Positions 1-5,115 of a DNA stretch of 5,147 nucleotides are shown here, piece by piece; the stretch's first letter is position 1; each line of letters opens with the position of its first letter. Origin of the DNA: Enterobacteriaceae bacterium (lineage in GTDB: Bacteria > Pseudomonadota > Gammaproteobacteria > Enterobacterales > Enterobacteriaceae); assembly GCA_022712475.1 (NCBI GenBank), contig JALAGK010000249.1, positions 1 to 5,147 of the forward strand. The letters run 5' to 3'. The notes under the pieces were generated by a model that saw nothing but the letters and a program-made list of their open reading frames with translations, was not told the DNA's origin and searched no databases. A program made the position numbers and the translations under genes.

Positions 1-258
1 ATGTTCACGCGCCAGCGCCTCCTTGCCGGGCACAGCGGCCACGCCCCACTCTCCGGCATTTACATCGCCAGGCGGGGTGTTAAACAGCACCAGCTTGAGA
101 TTATTTTCCTCAAGTTGATGCTTAATTTGCGCCAGCGGATATTCATAAGGAAACAGAAACTCCACGGCCTCAAACCCCGCCTGGGCGGCGGCGTTAAAGC
201 GCTCCATGAAAGGAAGCTCGGTAAAGAGCATGGACAGATTTGCTGCGAATTTTGGCAT
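1..258 (-). CDS. otnI: 2-oxo-tetronate isomerase OtnI (YgbM), N-terminal part only
   Basis: This is the first 86 codons of a gene that runs off the left edge of the window. The ATG is at 258-256 and the protein begins [17 protein letters not shown], a start typical of the hydroxypyruvate isomerase-like family (AP endonuclease 2 / xylose isomerase-like TIM barrel). The stretches [12 protein letters not shown] (about residues 30-41) and [14 protein letters not shown] (59-72) are strongly like E. coli YgbM. Family proteins are about 260 residues, so roughly two thirds, including most metal-binding residues, lies outside. In the otn pathway OtnI interconverts 2-oxo- and 3-oxo-tetronate in the cytoplasm, feeding the OtnK kinase. 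The start lies 5 nt after the otnC stop with only a weak Shine-Dalgarno (TGAGA) inside the otnC end, so translation probably depends on coupling. The function comes from family similarity and gene order; the hydroxypyruvate isomerase name often given to this family is the alternative. Confidence 0.9.
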   Translation of the reverse strand, partial: MPKFAANLSMLFTELPFMERFNAAAQAGFEAVEFLFPYEYPLAQIKHQLEENNLKLVLFNTPPGDVNAGEWGVAAVPGKEALAREH

Positions 259-263
259 AGTTA

Positions 264-884
264 TTATCTCAGTTCGTCAACTTCAGCCGGGGTGAGATAG
301 CGAATAGCGCGCTCGCCCAGGGTAAAAATCAATCGTGCGGTTTCTTCCAGTTCCTCGGTGCTGTTGGTCGCTTCCTGTAAGGAGCTACCGGTCACTACCG
401 GACCGTGGTTTGCCAGTAAAAACGCATTGTAATGGGGTGCCAGCTGCGCCAGATCCTCAGCGATGCGTTTATCACCCGGACGGTAGTAAGGCACCACCGG
501 CACATCCCCAACGCGCATGACCACATAAGGCGTAAATGGCCGGATGCAGTTCTGGCTATTAAGCCCTTCAAGACAAGAGAGCGCCGTTAAATAGTGGCTG
601 TGGAGGTGCACAATGGCACGACATTCAGGTTTATTCTGGTAAACCGCGCGGTGAAAAATAATCTCTTTGGACGGCTTATCGCCCGAAACCCACTCACCGT
701 CGGGCGTGACCACAGAAAGTGTTGCGCCGTTGAGCGTACCCAGGCAAGAGCCTGTCGGCGTTGCCAGAATATTGCCATCCGGCAACACCAAAGAGAGGTT
801 GCCCGCCGAGCCGGTGGCGTATCCACGCTCAAACAGTGAGGCACCAATACGCACCATTTCATCGCGCAGTTGTTGTTCGGTCAT
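264..884 (-). CDS. otnC: 3-oxo-tetronate 4-phosphate decarboxylase OtnC (YgbL), class II aldolase/adducin family
   Basis: A complete 206-residue protein, close to the usual length (about 210) of this class II aldolase/adducin branch. The features of the family are visible: GSAGNLS near residues 25-31 (phosphate-binding loop type), the catalytic acid E74 in PSKEIIFH, metal-binding H93 and H95 in VHLHSH, and H160 in LANHGP. These correspond to the Glu/His/His/His zinc site of L-fuculose-phosphate aldolase. In the otn pathway the enzyme decarboxylates 3-oxo-tetronate 4-phosphate to dihydroxyacetone phosphate and CO2. Its ATG (884-882) overlaps the otnK stop TGA (883-881) as ATGA, with AGGAG about 9 nt upstream inside otnK, which fixes the start and indicates coupling. 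Motifs alone would also fit a sugar-phosphate aldolase or epimerase; the neighbours ltnD, otnK and otnI decide for OtnC. Confidence 0.93.
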   Translation of the reverse strand: MTEQQLRDEMVRIGASLFERGYATGSAGNLSLVLPDGNILATPTGSCLGTLNGATLSVVTPDGEWVSGDKPSKEIIFHRAVYQNKPECRAIVHLHSHYLTALSCLEGLNSQNCIRPFTPYVVMRVGDVPVVPYYRPGDKRIAEDLAQLAPHYNAFLLANHGPVVTGSSLQEATNSTEELEETARLIFTLGERAIRYLTPAEVDELR

Positions 885-2140
885 ACAGCAAACTCCTGTT
901 GAGCGCGGGCAAAAAAGTCTTTATCGCCAAAATTACCGGATTTAAGCGCCAGCGAAAGCGGCTGGCGGGTATCGCGAACCCACGGAACGCCTGGGGAAAT
1001 CACCGGACCTATATGGAAAGCTTCCACTTCAAGGGTCTGAGCCACAATGCTGGAAGTTTCACCACCTGCGACAATAAAGCGCGTAAATCCACGCTGTTTT
1101 AACGCCGCAGCAAGCTTCGCAAATAGCTGCTCGACAATACTGCTGCTTTCACGGCCAAACTTTGCCTGAATACGTTTTAAGGCCTCCGGCTCTGCGGTGG
1201 CATATACCATCGGAGCAAGCGCGCTTCCTGCATTAGCACACACCCACTCGCACAGCGACGCGGCATAGCCAGACACATCTTCCACACAGGCCTGCACATC
1301 CACCGCTTTTGCCGGAGCCACCGCCTGATAGGCCGCCACCTGCACATTGGTCATTACAGAACATGAGCCTGAGAACACCACCGCAGGCCCGGCAACCGGC
1401 ATGCCGGCCTGCGCGCTGTCTTCGCGAGAAGGATGACGTGACGCCCAGTGGCGCGCCAGCCCAATCGCCAGCCCTGATCCACCCGATACCAGTTTCATGT
1501 CATCAAGCGCCGCGCCTTGTGCCACCAGATGTTCTTCCGTCAGGGCGTCCAGCACCACGTAGCGCACGTCGGTCTCTTTAAGCGCACGCAACTGCGCACG
1601 TATGGCATCTGCACCGCTGTTCACAACAGCAAACGGGATAAGCCCTGCTTTGCCGCGCGCCTGGCGCTCAATCAACCGCCCAAGATGGGCATCATCCATC
1701 GGTGTGACGGGATGGTTACGCATGCCGGACTCATTGAGCAGCGTTTCACCCACAAACAGGTAGCCCTGGTAGACTGTACGCCCGTTAACCGGTAACGCCG
1801 GGGAGATAACCGTCTGGCTTTCACCAAGCTCAGCTAACAACGCATCCAACACCGGACCGATATTGCCTTGCGCTGTGCTGTCAAACGTGGAGCAATATTT
1901 GAAATAAAACTGCTGGCAGCCCTGCTGTTGCAGCCACCTGAGCGCAGCAAGCGAATCGCTCACCGCCGTTTCAACCGCGCACGAACGGCTTTTGAGGCTG
2001 ATAACCACCGCATCACTGTCAATCTGCGTGTCTTTTGCCGGTACGCCGTTAAGCTGCACCGTGGACATACCGTTAATCACCAGAAAGCTGGCAATGTCGG
2101 TCGCTCCTGTAAAGTCATCTGCAATAACGCCAAGCTGCAT
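881..2140 (-). CDS. otnK: 3-oxo-tetronate kinase OtnK (YgbK), DUF1537 four-carbon acid sugar kinase
   Basis: A complete 419-residue member of the DUF1537 kinase family, which phosphorylates four-carbon acid sugars with ATP. The N-terminal sugar-binding domain starts at once with GVIADDFTGATD (residues 4-15) and contains KYCSTFDST (81-89). The C-terminal nucleotide-binding domain runs from about residue 253 (VVFSGSCS, 254-261) to the glycine-rich VAGGETSS (357-364), GPVISPGVPW (378-387) and LKSGNFG (399-405). The expected reaction is ATP plus 3-oxo-tetronate giving 3-oxo-tetronate 4-phosphate, the substrate of OtnC. The start ATG lies 1 nt after the ltnD stop and has a strong GAGGAGG at 2147-2153, 6 nt away. 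The gene also overlaps otnC by 4 nt. Relatives act on D-threonate or D-erythronate (DtnK type); pairing with LtnD, OtnC and OtnI favours OtnK. No domain is missing. Confidence 0.94.
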   Translation of the reverse strand: MQLGVIADDFTGATDIASFLVINGMSTVQLNGVPAKDTQIDSDAVVISLKSRSCAVETAVSDSLAALRWLQQQGCQQFYFKYCSTFDSTAQGNIGPVLDALLAELGESQTVISPALPVNGRTVYQGYLFVGETLLNESGMRNHPVTPMDDAHLGRLIERQARGKAGLIPFAVVNSGADAIRAQLRALKETDVRYVVLDALTEEHLVAQGAALDDMKLVSGGSGLAIGLARHWASRHPSREDSAQAGMPVAGPAVVFSGSCSVMTNVQVAAYQAVAPAKAVDVQACVEDVSGYAASLCEWVCANAGSALAPMVYATAEPEALKRIQAKFGRESSSIVEQLFAKLAAALKQRGFTRFIVAGGETSSIVAQTLEVEAFHIGPVISPGVPWVRDTRQPLSLALKSGNFGDKDFFARAQQEFAV

Positions 2141-2141
2141 G

Positions 2142-3053
2142 TTATGCCTCCTCGCCTTTTGCGCCAGGCAGGGTGATGCCGGAAAACGTTTTGATCACCG
2201 CACTGTCATCTTCACGCCCAAAGCCTGCATTGCTTGCTGAGGTAAACATGTTGAGTGCGGTGCTGGCGAGCGGTAGCGGGAATTTGAGCGTGCGGGCGGT
2301 TTCACTTACCAGCCCCAAATCCTTCACAAAGATGTCCACGGCTGATTTCGGCGTGTAGTCGCCGTCCAGCACATGCTGCATACGGTTTTCAAACATCCAG
2401 GAGTTACCGGCAGCATGAGTGACCACGTCATACATGGTCTCCAGTGGGATACCCGCTCTGGCGGCCAACGCCATGGCTTCTGCGGCCACGGCAATATGCA
2501 CACCCGCCAGCAGCTGATGCACAATTTTCACCGTTGAGCCTTTACCAATCTCGCTGCCAATGCGGTAAACCTTACCCGCAACGGCATTTAACACTGGCTC
2601 AAGGCGAGTAAAGGTCTCTTCAGCGCCGGACGCCATGACAGTCATATCACCCTGCGCAGCTTTAATGGCCCCACCGGAGACCGGCGCATCCAGCATCAGC
2701 ACCCCATTTTGTGCCAGGCGCTCTGCAATTTTGCAGGCATCATCAGCAGAAATAGTGGAAGACACCATCACCGCCGTACCGGGCTTAAGGTGCGGTGCCA
2801 GCGCATTCTCGCCAAACAGAATGGCGTTAACCTGCGCGGCATTGACCACCAGCAGTACAACGGCATCCAGCTCAGGGGCAAACACCACCGGATTGCTCCC
2901 CGCGCCTTTCGCCCCCGCTTCCAGCAGTGCCTGGCATGACTGGGGGTTGATATCCACGCCCCAGGTATTCAAACCCGCCTGAATACAGGAACGCGCAGCG
3001 CCCATCCCCATAGACCCCAGACCAATAACGCAGACATTGTAGTGTGCAGACAT
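2142..3053 (-). CDS. ltnD: L-threonate dehydrogenase LtnD (YgbJ), beta-hydroxyacid dehydrogenase family
   Basis: A complete 303-residue NAD(P)-dependent enzyme, the usual length for the 3-hydroxyisobutyrate dehydrogenase family. The Rossmann fold begins at the N-terminus with VIGLGSMGMGAA (residues 9-20) and an acidic residue D34 at the end of the second strand (WGVD), which suggests NAD preference. The substrate-binding signature DAPVSGG is at 122-128. The catalytic lysine should be K176 in GSTVKIVHQ, and KDLGLV at 244-249 belongs to the C-terminal helical domain. The family role in this cluster is oxidation of L-threonate, giving the 2-oxo acid that OtnI converts to 3-oxo-tetronate. It is the first gene of the operon; AAGGTGG at 3058-3064 stands 4 nt before the ATG and supports this start. 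The usual family pair NN after the lysine is HQ here (H179, Q180), as I recall for YgbJ-like proteins, so this looks like a subfamily trait. Tartronate semialdehyde reductase is the main wrong name to avoid. Confidence 0.92.
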   Translation of the reverse strand: MSAHYNVCVIGLGSMGMGAARSCIQAGLNTWGVDINPQSCQALLEAGAKGAGSNPVVFAPELDAVVLLVVNAAQVNAILFGENALAPHLKPGTAVMVSSTISADDACKIAERLAQNGVLMLDAPVSGGAIKAAQGDMTVMASGAEETFTRLEPVLNAVAGKVYRIGSEIGKGSTVKIVHQLLAGVHIAVAAEAMALAARAGIPLETMYDVVTHAAGNSWMFENRMQHVLDGDYTPKSAVDIFVKDLGLVSETARTLKFPLPLASTALNMFTSASNAGFGREDDSAVIKTFSGITLPGAKGEEA

Positions 3054-3063
3054 AACGCCACCT

Positions 3064-3073
3064 TGTGAATTTA
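3064..3073 (+). promoter_or_regulatory. TGTGAAT repeat copy 1, candidate operator
   Basis: TGTGAATTTA is one of three near-identical 10-mers in this region. It lies just upstream of the ltnD ribosome-binding site, inside the predicted leader at about +19 to +28, where a bound repressor would block elongation. It is a candidate site for YgbI, because a dedicated DeoR-type repressor gene lies alongside. It could instead be a chance AT-rich repeat, or a CRP half-site, since TGTGA is the CRP half-consensus. Confidence 0.35.
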
Positions 3074-3090
3074 AGTTAATTTATGTTCCA

Positions 3091-3103
3091 TTGTGGTAGA
3101 ATA
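3091..3103 (-). promoter_or_regulatory. -10 box and predicted start of the ltnD-otnKCI promoter
   Basis: On the minus strand the hexamer TATTCT (3103-3098) resembles TATAAT (4 of 6). Spacing of six bases puts transcription start at about 3091. The CRP centre is then exactly at -41.5, the class II activation position, where CRP overlaps the -35 element. No good -35 hexamer is present at 17 bp (CTTATA), as is usual for CRP-dependent promoters. The leader would be about 37 nt, ending at the ltnD ribosome site. The assignment rests on geometry, not on mapped transcripts. Confidence 0.6.
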
Positions 3104-3114
3104 CGAGCCTTCGA

Positions 3115-3124
3115 TGTGAATATA
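3115..3124 (+). promoter_or_regulatory. TGTGAAT repeat copy 2, candidate operator
   Basis: TGTGAATATA is in the same orientation as copy 1 and 51 bp from it. It falls at about -24 to -33 of the predicted operon promoter, between the CRP site and the -10 box and just touching the CRP site, where a repressor would exclude RNA polymerase. Its link to YgbI is inference. Confidence 0.35.
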
Positions 3125-3143
3125 AGTGATAAACATCACGTAT
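3122..3143. promoter_or_regulatory. CRP (cAMP receptor protein) binding site
   Basis: The core GTGAT-AAAC-ATCAC (3126-3139) matches the CRP consensus core GTGAT-N4-ATCAC at all ten defined positions, and the palindrome extends outward as ATA/TAT at the ends of the 22-bp site. The one symmetric deviation is A before GTGAT and G after ATCAC where the consensus has T and A. The centre is between 3132 and 3133. It implies carbon catabolite control of the acid-sugar operon and possibly of ygbI too. The call is by eye against the consensus; binding is inferred. Confidence 0.82.
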
Positions 3144-3161
3144 AGAGAAAGTGGTTTATAA

Positions 3162-3171
3162 AAAATTCACA
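3162..3171 (-). promoter_or_regulatory. TGTGAAT repeat copy 3 (inverted), candidate operator
   Basis: Read on the minus strand this is TGTGAATTTT. With copy 2 it forms an inverted pair (TGTGAAT at 3115-3121 and ATTCACA at 3165-3171) enclosing the CRP site. It lies about 71 to 80 bp upstream of the predicted operon start, and may also sit near a ygbI promoter. Function is inferred from position and repetition only. Confidence 0.33.
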
Positions 3172-3280
3172 CCCAGCACAGGCTGATAAATGGCCGGCAA
3201 CGCGTTAAAATCAAACATTAACCATGAAATTATGCGTAAAAATGTAAAGTGACGCTGTGAGGCGCACGGGAGACATCAAA

Positions 3281-3319
3281 ATGACATGTGAAAAAATGGT
3301 AAGAGGGACAGGCTTTTGA
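3281..3319 (+). CDS. Possible 12-codon leader peptide ahead of ygbI
   Basis: An ATG at 3281 opens a frame reading MTCEKMVRGTGF and stops at TGA 3317-3319. GGGAG at 3268-3272 lies 8 nt before the ATG, a reasonable ribosome-binding site. The stop overlaps the TTG start of ygbI (TTGA), an arrangement that fits translational coupling or re-initiation onto a weak start. An internal ATG at 3296 could also serve. The frame is short enough to be chance, and there is no run of a single amino acid as in classical attenuator peptides. Confidence 0.3.
   Translation: MTCEKMVRGTGF
3301..3318 (+). promoter_or_regulatory. Ribosome-binding site and TTG start of ygbI
   Basis: AAGAGGG at 3301-3307 is 8 nt before TTG at 3316-3318. 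No ATG or GTG in the same frame lies between the nearest upstream stretch and residue 2, and the protein beginning I-P-V-E-R-H-Q-K matches where DeoR-family proteins normally begin, so the rare TTG start is accepted. A TTG start usually lowers translation, suitable for a regulator made in small amount. Confidence 0.7.
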
Positions 3320-4077
3320 TTCCGGTTGAACGTCATCAAAAAATCCTGGAAGTGCTGGCTCAGCGCGGCGTGGTCAGCATTAATGAGCTGGTAGAAACGC
3401 TGGGTGTATCGCACATGACCATTCGGCGCGATATCGGTAAGCTCGAGGAACAGCGCTTGTTGGTTAGCGTCACCGGCGGTGTGCGCTCTGCAAGCCGCCT
3501 GGCAACAGAGCCCAGCCATTTAATCAAAAGCACGTTGTTTAGCGCAGAAAAAGAAGCTATCGGCAAGCTGGCAGCCAGCCGCATTGCACAGGGTAGCTGC
3601 ATTTACCTGGACGCCGGGACGACCACGCTGGCACTGGCGCGCGAGTTGCTTGAGCGCAGCGACTTACAGATTGTCACCAACGACTTTGAAATCACCAGTC
3701 TTTTAATTGAATCCGGCCAATGTCAGGTTATCCACACCGGCGGTGCCGTGTGCCGTGAAAACCGCTCCTGCGTAGGTGAGTCTGCCGCCCGCACGCTGCG
3801 CCATCTGGCGATAGATACAGCGTTTATCTCCGCGAGCAGTTGGGATTTCCGCGGGATTTTCACACCCGATGAGAACAAAGTACCGGTGAAAGAAACGGTA
3901 AGCCGGGTGAGTAATCAAAATATTTTGCTGTGCGACAGTTCTAAATTTAATCAGGTTGCCACCTTTATGGCACTACCTATTTCACGCTTCACCAGCATTA
4001 TTACCGACAGACACCTTTCCGACACTGCTTACGCACATATTACAAAGCATGCCTGTGAAATATTCAGGGCCGAATGA
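3316..4077 (+). CDS. ygbI: DeoR-family transcriptional regulator of the otn cluster (YgbI)
   Basis: A complete 253-residue DeoR-family regulator, normal in length. The N-terminal winged helix-turn-helix spans about residues 4-56, with recognition region SINELVETLGVSHMTIRRDIGKLE (21-44) ending in the family hallmark TIRRDI. The C-terminal effector domain carries DAGTTT (99-104), VTNDFEI (120-126), GGAVCRENRSCVG (142-154) and CDSSKF (206-211), all typical of sugar-phosphate sensing DeoR proteins. The loop usually written GADGID is ISASSWDFRG here (171-180), a departure from most DeoR proteins that may mark the YgbI subgroup. It is divergent from ltnD-otnKCI across 262 bp and is presumably their repressor, released by a pathway intermediate; the 4-phosphate of 3-oxo-tetronate is my guess. 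Translation begins at TTG, and a 12-codon frame overlaps the start. The family call is certain, the target assignment is by context. Confidence 0.9.
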   Translation: MIPVERHQKILEVLAQRGVVSINELVETLGVSHMTIRRDIGKLEEQRLLVSVTGGVRSASRLATEPSHLIKSTLFSAEKEAIGKLAASRIAQGSCIYLDAGTTTLALARELLERSDLQIVTNDFEITSLLIESGQCQVIHTGGAVCRENRSCVGESAARTLRHLAIDTAFISASSWDFRGIFTPDENKVPVKETVSRVSNQNILLCDSSKFNQVATFMALPISRFTSIITDRHLSDTAYAHITKHACEIFRAE

Positions 4078-4096
4078 ATCTAACGACGCAGGTCCT

Positions 4097-4136
4097 ACCA
4101 GCAGGCCGGTTTGCCCGGGGCTAAGGGCCTGCTGGT
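4097..4136. terminator. Inverted repeat A between ygbI and cbl (alternative hairpin)
   Basis: ACCAGCAGGCC (4097-4107) pairs perfectly with GGCCTGCTGGT (4126-4136), an 11-bp GC-rich stem with an 18-nt loop, 20 bp after the ygbI stop. No run of T follows on either strand, so it is not a textbook intrinsic terminator. It may form on transcripts from either convergent gene and protect their 3' ends. Its 3' arm shares GGC (4126-4128) with the second repeat. Confidence 0.5.
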
Positions 4137-4146
4137 GCCCTTAGCC
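4119..4146. terminator. Inverted repeat B, likely ygbI transcription terminator
   Basis: GGCTAAGGGC (4119-4128) pairs perfectly with GCCCTTAGCC (4137-4146), a 10-bp stem with an 8-nt loop. On the plus strand UUGU follows, a short and imperfect U tract, and G-U pairs plus C4116-G4149 could lengthen the stem to 13 pairs. It is the better terminator candidate for ygbI. In the cbl direction no U tract follows, so cbl termination here is doubtful. Confidence 0.5.
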
Positions 4147-4167
4147 TTGTATGCCAATAGGAGAAAG

Positions 4168-5106
4168 TTAAATCTGGTAATCCGGCTCACCGGTCAATGC
4201 CTGGCGCTTGATTTCTTCTGCTGTCAGCGACGGGTTACACAGGCCAATAAAACGCCAGACGTAGTTACGCTGAAGCTGGCCGCGACGTAATCCAAGCCAG
4301 ACGGTATTAGCGCCAAACAGATGGTGCGTATCGCGCTGCACCAGATTGTCATCCTCAATGCCCGCCGCCAGCTCCGCAACCAGACCAATGCCCAGACCAA
4401 GCTCCACGTAAGTGCGAATTACGTCTGAGTCCTGCGCACTCAGTACTACATCTGGCGTCAGCCCGCGGCGCATAAACGCCTCATCAATACGCGAGCGCCC
4501 GGTAACTCCCTGCCGGTACGTTACCAGCGGCCACGCGGCAATATCCTCAAGGGTGAGCGGCGATATGTTGCACAACGGATGCCCCTGCGGCAGCAGCAAG
4601 CTGTGATGCCAGCGCAACCACGGATAGGCCACCAGCTGCGGATCGTTGTTCAACCGCTCGCTGGCAATCCCGATATCTGCCGCCCCGCTTTGGAGCAAGG
4701 CATCAATCTCAGCGGGCGTACCCTGGATAAGCTCCAGACGCACACCCGGATAATGTTCACGGAAGGTTTTGATCACAGCAGGCAAGCTATAGCGCGCCTG
4801 CGTGTGTGTTGTTGCGATGGTGAGCACACCAGAAGCGTCATCGCTAAATAGCTCCGCCAGCCGACGCACATTACCCGCTTCATTGAGAATGCGCTCGGCG
4901 CTGGTGAGCAGCGCCTTGCCAGGTTCCGTCATCCCCAGCAGGCGCTTGCCGCGACGAATAAACAGCTCTACGCCCAACTCCTCTTCCAGTTCGCGGATAT
5001 GCCGACTCACGCCTGATTGCGAGGTATACAGCGTTGCGGCCACTTCGGTCAAATTGAAGTCGCATCGCGCTGCCTCGCGGATGATTTTTAATTGCTGGAA
5101 ATTCAC
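4168..5106 (-). CDS. cbl: LysR-type regulator Cbl (CysB-like), sulfonate-sulfur control
   Basis: A complete 312-residue LysR-type protein, close to E. coli Cbl (316). The N-terminal helix-turn-helix lies at about residues 19-42 (LTEVAATLYTSQSGVSRHIREL), and the effector domain from about 93 carries TTHTQARYSLP (99-109), ELIQGTP (125-131), ADIGIASE (143-150) and QGVTGRSRIDEAF (199-211). T102, Q103 and T202 match the positions that bind the anion ligand in CysB. The opening MNFQQLKIIREAAR and close DYQI are those of Cbl rather than CysB, which is slightly longer and differs in sequence. Cbl activates the tau and ssu sulfonate genes when sulfate is scarce, and adenosine phosphosulfate counteracts it. 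The start is GTG at 5106-5104 behind GGAGG. The gene is convergent with ygbI, so it is not part of the otn operon. In E. coli nac lies just upstream; here that side is outside the window. Confidence 0.94.
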   Translation of the reverse strand: MNFQQLKIIREAARCDFNLTEVAATLYTSQSGVSRHIRELEEELGVELFIRRGKRLLGMTEPGKALLTSAERILNEAGNVRRLAELFSDDASGVLTIATTHTQARYSLPAVIKTFREHYPGVRLELIQGTPAEIDALLQSGAADIGIASERLNNDPQLVAYPWLRWHHSLLLPQGHPLCNISPLTLEDIAAWPLVTYRQGVTGRSRIDEAFMRRGLTPDVVLSAQDSDVIRTYVELGLGIGLVAELAAGIEDDNLVQRDTHHLFGANTVWLGLRRGQLQRNYVWRFIGLCNPSLTAEEIKRQALTGEPDYQI

Positions 5107-5115
5107 GCCGCCTCC
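5104..5115 (-). promoter_or_regulatory. Ribosome-binding site and GTG start of cbl
   Basis: GGAGG (5115-5111 on the minus strand) stands 4 nt before GTG (5106-5104). The conserved N-terminal sequence of Cbl starts at this codon, so GTG is taken as the real start. The remaining bases to 5147 are the upstream leader or promoter of cbl; no clear promoter elements were recognised in that short piece. Confidence 0.8.

Larger units (their letters stand above)
3054..3315. promoter_or_regulatory. Divergent control region between ltnD and ygbI
   Basis: This 262-bp region separates the otn operon (minus strand) from ygbI (plus strand). It is much richer in A and T than the genes beside it. It holds a CRP site, a minus-strand -10 box, three TGTGAAT repeats and a small reading frame ahead of ygbI, each described separately. 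I could not find a convincing -35/-10 pair for ygbI on the plus strand. The region would be expected to carry the operators for the YgbI repressor on both sides. Confidence 0.85.

Noticed and set aside
1..300. Plus-strand reading frame of 99 codons at the left edge
   Set aside because: It lies antisense to the well-conserved otnI N-terminus and the end of otnC, has no family resemblance and extends across a gene junction; a shadow frame.
2635..2982. Plus-strand frame of 115 codons inside ltnD
   Set aside because: Antisense to the conserved ltnD coding sequence, rich in A, S, T and P as expected from reverse frames of GC-rich genes, and without recognisable motifs.
3155..3190. Possible plus-strand promoter for ygbI (TTTATA or GATAAA as -10)
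   Set aside because: Neither hexamer has an acceptable -35 at 16-18 bp, and neither sits at the -41.5 or -61.5 position from the CRP centre.
3211..3519. Minus-strand frame of 102 codons overlapping the start of ygbI and the control region
   Set aside because: It runs antisense to the conserved helix-turn-helix of YgbI and ends in AT-rich intergenic DNA; no family features seen.
3956..4144. Plus-strand frame over the end of ygbI and the hairpin region
   Set aside because: It overlaps conserved ygbI codons in another frame and its tail is made of the inverted-repeat sequence; not a credible gene.
4097..4149. Integron attC-like or phage attachment site
   Set aside because: The repeats are perfect and overlapping, without the imperfect paired boxes of attC, and no integrase, tRNA end or direct repeat is present.
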